Source of the DNA: Cordylochernes scorpioides
Lineage: Eukaryota; Arthropoda; Arachnida; Pseudoscorpiones; Chernetidae
NCBI GenBank assembly: GCA_030710605.1
Contig: CP092869.1
Span: 13,337,295-13,401,294, forward strand
Direction of reading: 5' to 3'
DNA length: 64,000 nucleotides
Of this stretch, positions 9,906-20,666 are shown in pieces (position 1 is the stretch's first letter; each line of letters begins with the position of its first letter). Both the position numbers and the translations under genes were made by a program. Below the pieces are notes generated by a model. That model saw nothing but the letters and a program-made list of their open reading frames with translations. It did no database searches and was not told the DNA's origin.

Positions 9906-10258
9906 GATCCTATGGAAAATAAGAATATGAATTTGGAATGGAAAAAATATGGATGGAAGAAGTGGAGAGCGAAAAGAGGAAAAAAACAGGTATTTACATA
10001 TGGAACATACATATAATGGAACAAGTCAATTTAAGCTCTTCTGCTCACACAGCACAGGTGGACCATGGCTTTTTTCAAGAAATCTTTAAGAGATTTTCCA
10101 GGAAAATCCGAGTGTTCAGAGTTGTAAGGTAAACACCGTTTTATCGGTGTGGGGGGGTTAGTGATAATTCAAGGTGGTCGGTCAGCATAGGAGTTTTGGC
10201 TAGAATGGTATTCATGTACCACGAGGGGCATCTCTTTCTTTAATTATGGATCAGTACG

Positions 10259-10471
10259 ATGCATTATATATTGGAAAATGGAAGTACTAAACTACCGGTA
10301 AATAAAATGGGTTTTGACCAACGCTGCACAAAACATTTTAATATTGGAGGTGACATCGGCTTCCTGTCGTCTTCCGGCAGATTTGACTCTATCGACATCA
10401 ATAATGATAATGATTATCATTTAGAGGTCAACACATCCTGTGGATCTACCATTGTTCGGTTATTTATTTAG
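10259..10471 (+). other. Short frame resembling the first half of a CUB domain
   Basis: A 70-residue frame with a counterpart at 49745-49951 (68 residues). The copies differ by a 6-bp in-frame indel in an Asn/Asp stretch. The middle reads CTKHFNIGGDIGFLSSSGRF, then Y-H-L, then a second Cys (TSCGSTIVRLFI). The pattern Cys, Gly-Gly, G-x-I/F-x-S-S, aromatic, Tyr, Cys, hydrophobic strand resembles the start of a CUB domain (extracellular beta-sandwich). It could be a stray exon or a retroposed fragment. No signal peptide or partner exon is visible. Function is not established. Confidence 0.3.
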
Positions 10472-10530
10472 TATACCAGTAACTATGCTGCTATGTAGAC
10501 AGTGTTGCGCGAACTCTCTAAGTGCTTATG
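10472..10530. other. Spacer between CUB-like frame and SINE
   Basis: Shared with 49952-50010; it joins both features in both copies, so the arrangement predates the duplication. Confidence 0.5.
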
Positions 10531-10840
10531 GGGGTCGGTGGAAGGATGGTCTAAACCGTTGGTTTTCGACCGCTACGACCCAGGATTGAATCCCGCATTC
10601 GGCACTTTTTTTCTAATTTAAAAAAAAATGCTCCAATGGCCCCCGATTCTTGCAAAAGTACAACCCCACCAGCCGTTTCAAGTAAACAAATAGGACTCTG
10701 GCACATTTGTAAGTGTAAAAGTCGAACTGCTTTTTACATGTGTAGACATGTGGTGTACTTACAGTAAAAGTAGTTGCCAACTTCTACCCACCACGATTAT
10801 CATGGCCTGTACCACGTGTACTAGAGATAAATAAAAGAAA
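10531..10840 (+). mobile_element. tRNA-derived SINE
   Basis: Head GGTCGGTGGAAGGATGGTCT (A box region) and a slightly decayed B box (GGATTGAATCC), then GGCACTTTTTT, the common body and the ACGTGTACTAG tail. The copy B equivalent is 50011-50315, also with a decayed B box, so both descend from one insertion. Confidence 0.88.
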
Positions 10841-10905
10841 TAAGTACCTATAATCTCTCAAAAGTAGTGCCTAATGTCGCAAGCTTAAATTGAAAATTCT
10901 ATATA

Positions 10906-11272
10906 AACTCATGGACAAAACTTAAGGAAGTTGTACCTTTCAGTATGTATATCAAGATTCAGATAATAACTCTGAAAGATATTACAGTGACCTTTATTGA
11001 AGACACACGAGATAACCAAGTGCGAACAAAATTGCCTCTGTCTTATATATTTATATACATTTCATGGACAGAACTTAAGGAAGTTGTACTTTTCAGCATG
11101 TAATCGGGATTAAGACAATAACTCTGAAAGATACGTATTACAGTGACCTTTATTGAAGACACACGAGATAACCAAGCGTGAACAAAATTACCTCTGTTTC
11201 CTTCAAAAATCTATATATACGGCTGGCGGTATAAAAGATATTCCACTTCCCTAAGTTTTGTCCATGAATGGA
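10906..11272. mobile_element. Tc1-like MITE with GACAAAACTTAAGGAAG ends
   Basis: The left end ACTCATGGACAAAACTTAAG is mirrored at the right by CTAAGTTTTGTCCATGAATG, with TA on each side. Inside is a partial tandem duplication of the GTTGTACCTTTCAGCATGT...CACACGAGATAACCAAG segment. Copies at 50379-50892 (longer, three internal units), 28872-29073 and 58703-58918. No transposase. TA duplication suggests Tc1/mariner mobilisation. Confidence 0.8.
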
Positions 11273-11340
11273 TATTATAGAACGCTCTTGCAGCCTTAAG
11301 AATAATTTTTAACGCTTTGCCAAATGTTTTAATTTTTGTT

Positions 11341-11383
11341 CGCTTCTGACGAGGACAAAAGATTTTTGTCGAAACGTCGAGAC
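11341..11383 (+). ncRNA. Hammerhead ribozyme motif, zero-loop stem III
   Basis: Plus-strand member of the 7440 family: CTGACGA (11346-11352), bulged G, stem II GACAAAA/TTTTGTC, GAAAC, then GTC. Followed by GACAATAAAAATGATTTACTG and GGCCGAAGTA, the sequence that flanks the other two copies, so a longer repeat was moved as a unit. Confidence 0.78.
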
Positions 11384-11410
11384 AATAAAAATGATTTACT
11401 GGCCGAAGTA

Positions 11411-11666
11411 CACCCATACCTCGCTTTGCGTCGGGGTTACGTTAAAAAAAAAACACGACGCAAAGTGAAAATATGTGAAGGCGCAATCAAAAACAAAGGT
11501 GTTGCTATATTTTAGGGAAAAAAATTCCGAAAAAATTGAAGACTCGAATCCAAAACAACGCAACTTCGAAAATCTAACGACGCACAGTGAAAATCAGTAT
11601 AAATTAAGCAGCGACGCAACTTCGAAAAAAACGCAAAACGAAATGACGCAAAGCGAGGTATTGGTG
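11411..11666. mobile_element. MITE with ACCTCGCTTTGCGTC ends and TA duplication
   Basis: Starts CACCCATACCTCGCTTTGCG and ends CGCAAAGCGAGGTATTGGTG, with TA directly outside on both sides. The inside has several GACGCAA repeats. The open frame 11475-11729 is a by-product of this repeat. Tc1/mariner-type by its duplication; family unknown. Confidence 0.75.
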
Positions 11667-11721
11667 TATATCTTTTTGTTATCTATCAATAGCTATGGTT
11701 TAGATATATGGTTTAGATATA

Positions 11722-12138
11722 CAGGGTGATCCAAAAGTCCCGCACAACTTTAAAAATTAATAACTCCGCGAATATTTGCGCTAGAGCAATGCGGTAAACA
11801 CCATTGTGTTCAGGATGAAATGGGATTTTTTATGGCAAATAATGAAAACTTCGAAATCGATTTTAGTTACAACTTTATTCGCTAGATGGCGCTCTACCAG
11901 AATCAGCGATTAAGCGGCCAAAATGTTTGATAAATTGAAAAATATAACTGAACGAAACGTATTTTTCCTTTTTTAAAACCAGGAAAGAACCCTAATAATA
12001 TCAAATGATAAATTAATAAAACACCATTTCGCCAAAAGTTAGAAGAAATGGTTAACGATTTTACATACAATCTGAGATATGTAAAATAGGTATATGCAAA
12101 TTAAAACATGTAGCAAAAAAAAACTGATATTTTAGATG
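11722..12138 (+). repeat. Left long terminal inverted repeat of mariner composite
   Basis: About 417 bp, complementary to 22580-22997 with scattered differences. Contains CGCTAGATGGCGCTCTACCA and GGTATATGCAAATTAAAACA. Much longer than the usual mariner terminal repeats of some tens of bases. Confidence 0.85.
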
Positions 12139-12226
12139 CGGTTTGCTGGATTTCTCTCAGCTATTTAAATTTCGAAAATAATAATTTTCTATTTTTTTTA
12201 TTTAACTCTCTCTCAGTATCGATTAT

Positions 12227-12493
12227 ACACCTATCCCCCCGATTTACACGGTAGATACGTTCCTGAGAAAAACGTGTAAATCGGAGGATAAAATAAAAAT
12301 AAAATGCATTGACAGGTTGAAATATGTAGTCAGCACAAAAGCTCGGGATTCCTCGTGAGATGTGTACACAGCGCATATGTTCAATCACAGTAGCATTTAG
12401 TATAGTGCGATAAAAACAAAAAAAAAATTATTTGGAAAACCGTGTAAAAGCGAAAACGTGTAAAACAAGTACCGTGAAAATCGGGGGATAGGT
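12227..12493. mobile_element. MITE with CCTATCCCCCGATTTACAC ends, copy 2
   Basis: Inverse orientation relative to 9013-9285. Shares the inner CTCGGGATTCCTCGTGAGAT and GTGTACACAGCGCAT segments and the terminal CCCCGATTTACACG. It lies between the left mariner repeat and the LINE 3' end. Confidence 0.8.
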
Positions 12494-14276
12494 TTATTTA
12501 TTTTAATTCAGTTGAAAAATATTTATCTATCTCTGATGATTTATTTTACTCTGGAATTTTGTCGTGCCCAATAAAGAGCCTCAGATGTCTCCATGCATCT
12601 CTATCACAGCAGCAGCAGCATTGTCCACTATCTTGGGTGTGTAAAGCATCTGTTCTGGGTCTATGTCAATTTTCTGCAAGGCTGCAGCCATTGCTAGGCA
12701 TGAGAATATGTGAGTAGGTATTAGTTCCACACCAGGACAGTTGTTGCATGTTCTATAGGTTCTTGTGCCATCTGGATATATTGTCATCCTTTATAATGTT
12801 TTGTTCTAAATCTTGTTATAGTTTTGTCATTTTTCTCTTGGAGTTTATTTCACATTTTGGTCTTTTCTTATTTTTTTGCTTAATTATCTTGTATTTTGCA
12901 AAAGCATTAGCGTTAAATAATGACATTTGTTCGTTCCTTTGGCTCAACTTTCTGGCTTCCTTTGCAAATTCAACTGCCATTTCATTACCCCCGATCCAAA
13001 CACTGGTAGGAATCCATTGTAAAATGCAATTATTCTCTCCAATGATATCAGTTGAGTAAGTAACGAATGTATTTTCTGTGTGATTATAGTATTGCCCTTC
13101 TGAATTGCTTCTAGATCGGATATGAAGTCGTTGTACGGTATATTATAATTCCTTCTGCTTGATGCAGGGATGGTTGGTTAAGGCATACATCAAGAGCTTT
13201 CCAGATAGCTGTCAGTTCACAAGTGAAGTTTGACGAAATCTTTCTTGCTCCTTCTTTGATTTTGATGTATGTTCCATCTTGCAGTATTATGTTAATTCCA
13301 GCCCCTCCATTACTTATGGTAAGGTCTGATGATCCATCTGTATATATTGTTAATAATTTATCTGATCGCATAGACCAATTGTGTCAAGTCCTTTCTTTTT
13401 AAGTATGTTTTTGTTCTCTTTTTTTATTGCAGGGTTCATTCAGGTTAAGATTGATGATTACATTTGATGGCAATAGGGTAGGAAAAATTGGTTATTCTCT
13501 CGAATTTGAAATTCATCATGTTTCATATTTATGTTCTTTCTAATATTGCTGTCGTACTGAAGTGTTGAAGATCTTTTGAGCCTTTCTATTTGTGTCCAGT
13601 TTAAATAGGTTCTATGGGATATGTGTTCAGTTTCTTTAGTTTTTAAGCTATTGGTGAATTTTATTGTTTTTAATTGTCTTCTGCTTTCAAGTAGGTCTAG
13701 ACCACATTCTCTCTGAATTTTCTAATTGTTGGTATTTGAAGCAGAACCAGTGATTAATTTGGCCGCTTTTGCTTGAATACTGTCTAGTCTTCTTTTTAGT
13801 GATGAACTTGAGGGAGCCCAAACAGGTGTTGCATATTCCATTATTGGCCTTATTAAGGTGATATATGTTGTTCTGAGAATTTTGGGTTTTGCTCCCCAAT
13901 TTGTTCCACATAGCCTTCTCAGAATGTTTAGGTTTCTGGTAGCTCTATTTGAGGTGCTAATTATGTGTTCTGTAAATCGCAATTCCTCATCAAGTATCAC
14001 ACCTAGGTAATTTGGAGATCTAATTTTATCAATTATATGGTTGTTTATACTTATTTTGGAGTTAAATTCATGCCTTTTTTCCCTGTCAGTGAAGGAGACC
14101 TATAGGTTTGTGTTTATTGGGTTTATTGTCATTTTGAGTTTCATTGCCCACTTCTCCAGTCCTCTCATTGATGTGTTCAGTATTTTTCTGATATTTCTAT
14201 ACTGCTACTTGTGTGCCATATGGCTATATAATCTGCATAACAGGCAACTTTTGTGTCTTCAGTGAGGATGTATGTT
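12494..14276 (-). pseudogene. LINE ORF2, downstream half (RT thumb, RNase H, zinc knuckle)
   Basis: Minus-strand continuation of the LINE interrupted by the Gypsy element. Near 14225 the RT catalytic motif reads CYADYIAIW, so the second Asp of YADD is lost. 13722-14000 encodes the RT thumb (MILDEELRFTEHI, ITLIRPIMEYATPVW). 13111-13371 encodes RNase H (IYTDGS, GGAGI, FTCELTAIW). 12581-12790 encodes the carboxy-terminal knuckle (CNNCPGVELIPTHIFSC) ending VIEMHGDI. The 3' end is near 12555. EN-RT-RNase H order places it in the I/R1/LOA-type group rather than Jockey proper. Stops and frameshifts throughout: a dead copy. Confidence 0.88.
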
Positions 14277-14281
14277 GTTAA
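14277..14281. repeat. Gypsy target site duplication, left
   Basis: GTTAA, repeated at 18612-18616 directly outside the other LTR. A 5-bp duplication fits Ty3/Gypsy integration. The target is the LINE RT coding region between the GVPQGS and YADD motifs. Confidence 0.8.
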
Positions 14282-14450
14282 GGTTGTGTCGTAATTAGAT
14301 GTACAACAATTCAAACTTGACCATGACTCTTTTTTAGCTCTTATTCTTTTCGTTTGGCCAACAAAAATTTCCAATTTATATACACATATATTCTTACATA
14401 ATGAGACTTTAAAGAATGCAAATGATATTCATCTATTTACATACACAACA
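14282..14450 (-). repeat. Gypsy 3' LTR
   Basis: 169 bp; plus strand starts GGTTGTGTCGTAATTAG and ends CATACACAACA. Matches the other LTR over CAAACTTGACCAT, CCAATTTATATA and ATAATGAG. The terminal TGTTGT...ACAACA is clear in the partner; here the outermost T is G. Confidence 0.85.
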
Positions 14451-14470
14451 CATCTTCCCCCTTAATAATA
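14451..14470 (-). promoter_or_regulatory. Gypsy polypurine tract
   Basis: Minus strand AAGGGGGAAGATG directly inside the 3' LTR, the position and composition expected for the plus-strand primer of reverse transcription. Confidence 0.7.
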
Positions 14471-15650
14471 CTCCAGTCGGTCTGGGGGTTTCCTGACTCT
14501 CTGAGGTCTAGGACTGCGGACGGGCACTTGCACATCGGCAGGCTCCGGTTTAGGAGTGCAAGAGGGCACGTGCACAGCAACAGACCCTGAACTAGGAGTG
14601 CAGGTACGTGCACAGAAGTAGTCTCCTCCTTGTTTCCTGATGTAACCTCTGGAACCTCCTTTTCACTTTATTTCTGACTTCCACCTACAGGCTTCTCACT
14701 TGATGTTCGAGGAAGTATCAAATTTCTTGTCTCCACTTGTTTCTTTCTTACAGGTCGCAATTGATTGATATGCCTCTTATACACGACGCCCTCGCAACTT
14801 ATAAGGTAGTGACGGTAGCTCAATAATTTCAAAATGGTACCTTTTTCCCGTTTAGGTCCAGTTGCATAGTTGCGGAAATAAACCTCGCAACCTGTAGTAA
14901 ACTGCTCCTGCCTTCTTACGGCCTCATGAAATACCTCTCGCGGATTTCCCATCTTGGTATTAAATTCGAGAATCTTGATCTTAAACTTCTATTCATTAGC
15001 AGTTCCGCGGGGGAATTCCTTTATTACAGTTTGGGGGAATGCTCTATTAGCAAATAGGAATCTTTGTAGATTCGTCTCTAAATCATCCTTCCCATTATTC
15101 TTTCTCAAAAGGTTTTTAAACTCTCTTACATATCTCTCAGCTAAACCATTTGTACTAGGATTATACGGACTGGTCTTAGTGTGCCGTATACCATTCATTT
15201 TGGTAAATTGCTCGAATTCACCGGAGACAAACTGTCTTCCGTTATCTTTAACCAAAAATTAGGGCAATCCAAATCTGGCAAAAATTATCTAAGATGATTT
15301 ATAATCGTTTTGCTGGTAATATTTTTGATGATAAAAATTTCTATCCACTTTGAGTATGCATCCACGAGAACCAAAAACATTCTTCCCATGAGCGAACCCG
15401 CTAGATCAAGATGAATTCGATGCCACGGTTTTTTCGGGCCAAGTCCATTCCGAGATGGTAGCCGGGGGCATGCTTGCCGATTCTTGGCATACTCTACATT
15501 CTCTAGTTAACTCCTCGTTGTTACTGCCTATGCCTGGCCACCAGAAAATACCCTCTGGCAATCATCTTCATTTTAACAATCCCCATGTGCATTTCATGCA
15601 AGTCATTTAAAATTAAATATCTTAATTTTTGGGGAATTACCACTCTTTCA
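14471..15650 (-). pseudogene. Gypsy integrase region
   Basis: Carries out integration of the element cDNA. The catalytic core is partly readable at 14989-15255 (DNGRQFVSGEF, then NGIRHTKTSPYNPSTNGLAE, with the Asp of DNG and the Glu of AER as catalytic acids). The carboxy-terminal domain is at 14668-14952 (RRQEQFTTGCEVYFRNYA, RHINQLRPV). The amino-terminal part upstream of 15255 is broken by stops. Remnants such as WPEK-like and CRVCQ-like residues can be seen in shifted frames around 15400-15560. Non-functional. Confidence 0.85.
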
Positions 15651-15652
15651 CG

Positions 15653-16261
15653 TCATTGAACACAACCAAACTCCAAACTTAATTCCTCATTGATCTTATA
15701 ATGAGGAGCTAGTGGGTTTTCTCTCGGTACCCTTGTGAATTTCCAGTTGCCTTCTCTAACATTCCTTAATAATATAGACCGTATTTTATCTTGGGGCGTC
15801 TCATATGCCACCTCCATAAAAGAAAACGGTACCTCATTCAACTTCCTGAGAAGAAGTACCTGGTCTTCATCAAGAGACTCCCTGAAACTCGATTCTAAAG
15901 GAAGACGTGACAATGCGTCAACATTGGAATTATCACTAGTTTTTCGAAATTCCACAGTATAATTACATGCAGATAATTTTAACGACCATCTTTTAATTCT
16001 GGATGATGCACATATGGGAATTGGTTTATGAGGTGAAAATATATGAATTAAGGGTCGGTTGCCTGTCACCAATACAAATTTTCGTCCCAGTAAGTATTGT
16101 CTGTATTTCTCAACGCTAAAGGTTATGCTCAACGCATTTTTTTTTTCTAGTTGAGTGAAACGTTTTTCCGCTTCAGTTAATGTTCTAGAAGCAAATGCTA
16201 TAGGGCATTCTTCCTTTCTATCATTTCTATGACTCAGAATTACGCCTAGTCCATAGTCCAT
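15653..16261 (-). pseudogene. Gypsy RNase H domain and RT connection
   Basis: 202-residue open segment. DYGLGVILSH opens the RNase H fold, RTLTEAEKRFTQLEKK is the typical Ty3/Gypsy motif ahead of the catalytic Glu, and TGNRPLIHIF corresponds to the usual T-D-H-K/R-P-L motif with Asp-His replaced by Gly-Asn. It ends in SNVDALSRLPL, the D-A-L-S-R motif joining RNase H to integrase. Degrades the RNA strand of the hybrid in an active element. Separated from the RT frame by about 300 bp of broken sequence. Confidence 0.88.
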
Positions 16262-16561
16262 TAATAATTATTTACATTTTTAAAATAACATTCGATATTC
16301 TTTCGTCCAATTCCATCTACAATTTTTATTCAAAAGTTGATAGAATAGCGCTAAAATGTTTGCTATATTCTTTGTGAATCTATAATAATAAATTAAGAGT
16401 CCTATGAAAGATCTTAATTGCGAAACATTCTTTAATTAATCTTTAATTTTATTTTCTAAGGGATGCAGTCCATATTTATCCATTTTAAACCCTAAATATT
16501 CCGCCGATTTCTTTTTAAATTTACATTTATATCTGTTTAACTTTAAACCTTTTTCTAGCAA

Positions 16562-17287
16562 TCATCTAAACACTAGATCCATCTCTTGTTCATGATCTTC
16601 AAAGTCTTTTCCTGCAACCAAAATATCATCTATGTAGCAGGCCACACCAGGCAAATCAGCAAATAGACCTTCCATAATCCTCTGAAATTTATTTGGTGCT
16701 ACCGCTACGTCATATGGTAGTCTTTTATAAGAAAACAACCTCTTTGTTGTGTTTATATCAACAACAGCTTTGGCTTCTTCCGCTAACATTACTTGTAAGT
16801 AAGCCTGTGATAGGTCTAGAGTCGAAAGTACGGTGCTTGTAGATAATTTTGAAAGGATCTCATCGATCGATGGAAGGGGATACCTATCTAATTCTATTGC
16901 TTTATTAGCTGTACATCTAAAGTCACCACATATCCTTACACTCTCTACCATCCTTTTTTAATACTGGTACTATTGGAGCGGCCCAATATGCATGAACTAT
17001 AGGTTACAAAATGCAAAAATTCACTAAACGATCAATTTCATTCTCTACTTTGCTTTTTAGAGAGAAAGGTAAACTTTTCTGGCCTTACAAAACACAGGAG
17101 TCACATCCTTTTTCAAATTAAAATTTATTTTAACATCCTTTAGATAGCCCAAATCTTTGTTAAACAAATCTGCATATCTATCAATCAAACTATTTCTATT
17201 AGATTCATTTTTTAAATTTTTAATGCTAAACAATCTAGAATAATCAAGTTTTAACTGTTTAAGCCATTCTCTTTCTAACAAAATCAT
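16562..17287 (-). pseudogene. Gypsy reverse transcriptase
   Basis: Two open segments. 17057-17287 covers the lead-in to RT (ADLFNKDLGYLKDVKINFNL...TPVFCKAR). 16562-16951 covers palm motifs: RICGDFRCTANKAI, STLDLSQAYLQV (catalytic Asp in the D-L-S-Q-A-Y position) and ACYIDDILVAG (Y-I-D-D active site). These are Ty3/Gypsy hallmarks. A frameshift lies between them near 16955-17055. Catalytic residues are kept but the frame is broken, so a dead copy. Confidence 0.92.
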
Positions 17288-17589
17288 CTGGATTTTTCAT
17301 TTACAACTATTAATCGTAAATATAGGTTGGCTTCTTTTACAAAAACATTTCTTTGCCCTATAATCACTGTTGATTTACCACAAAAGGATTTTAATCTTAA
17401 ATTTGTTGGAAATAATTTTTTACCTTGCCAATAAATCTTATAAATATCTTTAGGTATTAACGTAACTGGACTTCCTGTATCTATTGTAAAGCACAAAGAA
17501 TAATCATCTACTGTTAAATTTATTGTGGCATCAGTTTCGCCCTGTACAGAATATATAGATTCCTCTCGTACAAATTTACACCCCCACAT
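17284..17589 (-). pseudogene. Gypsy aspartic protease
   Basis: 101 residues. FTIDTGSPVTLIP holds the D-T-G active-site triad of retroviral-type aspartic proteases, followed by an LIVVN-like strand. In an active element it cleaves the Gag-Pol polyprotein. The frame ends just before the RT segment; the 4-bp overlap of the two frames shows they are shifted relative to each other. Confidence 0.85.
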
Positions 17590-18180
17590 TCTTTTACTAG
17601 CTTTGCAGACCCTACTTAAATGACCCAGTTTTTTACATTTTAAAACAAGTCATTGTTCTATGAGGGCAAACAGAGGCTGCGTGTGAATGTCTTTCACCAC
17701 ATCTATAACACATTATTTCTCCCCTTTGCCTGAAAGGCCTATGCTGCACCATACTATTATTGCACTCACCCTTTTTATCTTTACCATTCACAGGGGATAT
17801 CTTGGCCACTAATTTATCTTGTAATTCTCTTGTATTCATCTCCGCCAGTTCGAACGAGATCGCCACTGCAAAAACTTTTTCCAGGGTGACATCGTCCTTT
17901 TCTTGTAGTAGCTTCTTTTGCAGGATTTTCAACTTGATTCCAGCCACAAAACGGTCTCGCATCATGGTTCCCAACATATCGACGAAATTACAATTTATTG
18001 CCAAATGTTTCAATTCTCTAAGATATTCCGAAATTGATTCTCCTTCCTGTTGAATTCTCTTTAAAAATCTGCATCGCTGTGGTATCACTTTCTTCTTTGG
18101 ATCCAAATGCTGATTAATTCTTTGAATGATAGTATCATAGGGTTGATCTTTCATTAGACCAGGAAGAAAATGTCGTTTCC
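17590..18180 (-). pseudogene. Gypsy Gag, carboxy-terminal part with zinc knuckles
   Basis: 173 open residues (17633-18154): a capsid-like helical segment (RFLKRIQQEGESISEYLREL, RDRFVAGI) and a Cys/His cluster CYRCGERHSHAASVCPHR. A second Cys-x2-Cys-x4-His-x4-Cys knuckle follows but is shifted out of frame by one extra A in an A run near 17640. Binds element RNA in the particle. 18180-18470 upstream is too decayed to read. Confidence 0.85.
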
Positions 18181-18457
18181 CTGCTTCAAAGTTTCAGAAT
18201 CTAGTAGCGAGGTGGAAATCAGCACTTTAATCTCCTCCTTCAGATGCCAAAAAGAAAGCCTCAATTTTTTTTTACAAAAAGATCAAAGTGTCCTCCACTG
18301 GGCTATAGCATCTAAAAGGTACTATTAACTTTGAACTTGTCATGCTGATCTTTTCTACTCCTTTGTTTTCTTGCTCCAGACAGTTTAAAATATGTAGTTG
18401 TTATACTTGCATAGACGCCGTTTTCCTCAGCTTTTTACTTGCTCTGTAGATCCCGCA

Positions 18458-18470
18458 TCCTCGTCGCCAT
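18458..18470 (-). promoter_or_regulatory. Gypsy primer binding site
   Basis: Minus strand TGGCGACGAGGAT starts 2 bases inside the 5' LTR. TGG complements the CCA end of a tRNA. Which tRNA I cannot say without a search. Confidence 0.65.
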
Positions 18471-18472
18471 TT

Positions 18473-18611
18473 TGTTGTGTAGTAATTAGACGTACAAGAG
18501 CTCAAACTTGACCATTGCCAACAACAAATGTCCAATTTATATATACATATATTTTTACATAATGAGGCTTTAAATAATACAAATAATATTCATCTATTTA
18601 CATAAACAACA
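18473..18611 (-). repeat. Gypsy 5' LTR
   Basis: 139 bp; plus strand TGTTGTGTAGTAATTAG...TAAACAACA. About 30 bp shorter than its partner owing to an internal deletion. GTTAA target duplication follows at 18612. Confidence 0.85.
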
Positions 18612-20640
18612 GTTAATAAGCGAGAAGAGTAGAGGACTGAGCACAGATCCCTGAGGTACACCAGCCCATGTTCTTCGATCCTTGGAAAATGTTCCATTGA
18701 CCCGAACCTTTATCCTTCTTCCCCTTAAGAAGTCTGCAATCCAGATTAAGGTTTTTCCTCTTACTCCGATGTTGTGCAGCCTTTCAAATAATTTCTACAC
18801 TCTATCAAAAGCTGAGGTCATATCCAGGAATACGGCCGTTGTCTTCTTTGGCGGTTTTTCCTAGAAATCTATTATTGATTGACAGAATTAGAACAGTTTA
18901 TCAGTTGTACAGTGTCTGGATCTTTAGGCAGTTTGGTAGAATATTTTTTTATCATTGTTAGTGAGCCAGATTATGAGCCTAGAGTGGATAATTCATTCTA
19001 TTATTTTACAAAGTAGGCTGGTAAGAGCAATTGGCCGATAGTTCTTGCATTCCTTGGCATCTTTGTTTGGTTTCAGTATTGGCACTATAATTGATATCTT
19101 CCAATTCTTTGGTAGTTTACCAGTTTGCCATCATGTGTTCAGTATTCGTAGGAGTTGAATTTTAGCTTCGTCTCCAAAGTGTTTAATCATTTGACCAAAG
19201 ATTAGAGAATCTCCATGTGACATCTTGGATTTAACTTTTCTATTGATGAGTTTAGCTCATTCAGTGTGAAGTCTCTCGAGTAAATATCTTGTTGATGGTA
19301 ATATCTTGCTTGTTTAACTAACCTGTTTACATTATTTTTTAGAGTCCTGCCTTCATTCGTATAGCTGAGTCTGGAAGTGCTTGAAAGATATTTAGCAATT
19401 ATTTCAGCCTTCTGTTTGTTCGTTCTCGCTATTCATATCAGTTAGAGTATTAGAGGATTAGTGTTGGTTTTGATTGTTTTATAACGCTAATTATATTCCA
19501 GTGATGGCTTTCCTTTTTTGGATCAATTTTATCGCAGAATTCTGCCCATTTTTCTCTCTTGTTTGAATATCCAAATTTCTTGTTCTATTTTGTGAATAAT
19601 TTCAATGAGTTCCTTTATGATTTCTGCTGTTTTATTTGTTTTAAGAAGTTCATTGATATTGTCTCTCTCTGCAATCATTGTCTCGATATTGTGGTCCTTC
19701 CAGTAAAGTATTCACAGGTCTTTACGTCTACCTCTAGATATCGATACTTTTGCAGCTTTGGATATGTTCGAAGAGAATTTTTCCATTTTTTTTTGTCAAT
19801 CGTTCTGTGATTTAATTCTTCGTTGCACAGTTCTTAAAGCTTTTCTGTGGTTTTTTTTCCAGTGTTCTTTTATTCTGTTGGAAATTCTCAATTTTGAATT
19901 TTAGGGTTGTTAAAATTGGTCTGTGGTCACTGATTGCACTTTTCAGAATTTTCCATTGTGTTATGGGTGCGATTTTAGTAATTTATCGCTGTGATGTCTA
20001 TTGCGGATTCTGTGCCTGTGGACTTGGATAAATAGGTGTTCTTTTCGTCATTTAACGGTGTAAGGTCGAGGTCGGTTAGCATGTCCTCAACCTGCTGACC
20101 TTTGTTATCCTGGACAGGTGATCCCCAAGTTGTTCTTTCGGCGTTAAAATCAACAAGTATGATTGCGATATCCGAAGACGCTTCACTTAATGTTTCTATC
20201 AGGTCTGTATTGATGCTAGTATTATCGTGGTGATAAACATTTATGATTGGAATTGTTTTATCTGTAAGATAGATTTCTATTGCCTGAGCTTCTATCGTGT
20301 TTTCTCTAGGCTTACTCTGATTATAGGCGATTTCCTTAAATTTGATTTCTAGAGTTTTAATCGAAACGGCAAGTCCTCCTCCGAATTTTCCCGGTCTGTC
20401 CTTTCGTATTGTTGTATAATCTTTGATATTGAATCTCAGATTCTGATTCGATTTTGTCTCCTGAGGACAAGTAATATGTACATTGTTGTCACAGAGAAGA
20501 CAAGTCAGCTCTTTATTTTCCTCTGGGTACCATTTATATTGAGTTGTAGTAGATTGAATTGTGTCCTCGTAGTAGATTTCTAATCATGAGCTCGAGCTGC
20601 AGCTCCTGACGCGGCGGTTACCCCGGACGCGGTAGCATTA
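18612..20640 (-). pseudogene. LINE ORF2, upstream half (endonuclease and first RT motifs)
   Basis: Minus strand. 20160-20560 reads as an APE-type endonuclease: CPQETK (the Q-E-T motif), FGGGLAVSI, IINVYHHDN, then VDFNAERTTWGSP (D-F-N-A, usually G-D-F-N-A). 18620-18870 reads RT motifs: TAVFLDMTSAFDRV-like (catalytic Asp), then WAGVPQGSVLSPLLFSLLIN, directly before the Gypsy insertion. Many stops and shifts lie between (18900-19900). The 5' end is lost at the boundary with mariner DNA near 20640; no ORF1 is recognisable. The short plus-strand frames here are shadows. Confidence 0.85.
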
Positions 20641-20666
20641 CTGGAGATATCAGTTTTGCTCTTCAT

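Larger units (their letters stand above)
8935..10190. other. Insertion present only in copy A
   Basis: Copy B passes directly from GGGAGGAT to ATATTCATGTACC (near 49690), while copy A has about 1.26 kb between the same flanks. The block contains a palindromic element (9013-9285), unassigned AT-rich DNA, and a LINE 3' end with (CA)n near 9738. It may be a composite of several insertions. The frame 9938-10132 has no recognised domain. Confidence 0.75.
14282..18611 (-). mobile_element. Ty3/Gypsy LTR retrotransposon, 4.33 kb, decayed
   Basis: Complete in layout, dead in sequence. On the minus strand: 5' LTR (18473-18611), primer binding site, gag with zinc knuckles, protease, RT, RNase H, integrase, purine tract, 3' LTR (14282-14450), with a 5-bp GTTAA target duplication. 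Frames are broken between almost every domain. LTRs differ by substitutions and a deletion of about 30 bp, so it is not recent. Domain order PR-RT-RH-IN and the RT and integrase motifs are those of Ty3/Gypsy (Metaviridae-type) elements. No envelope-like frame is seen. It is younger than the LINE it interrupts. Confidence 0.93.
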
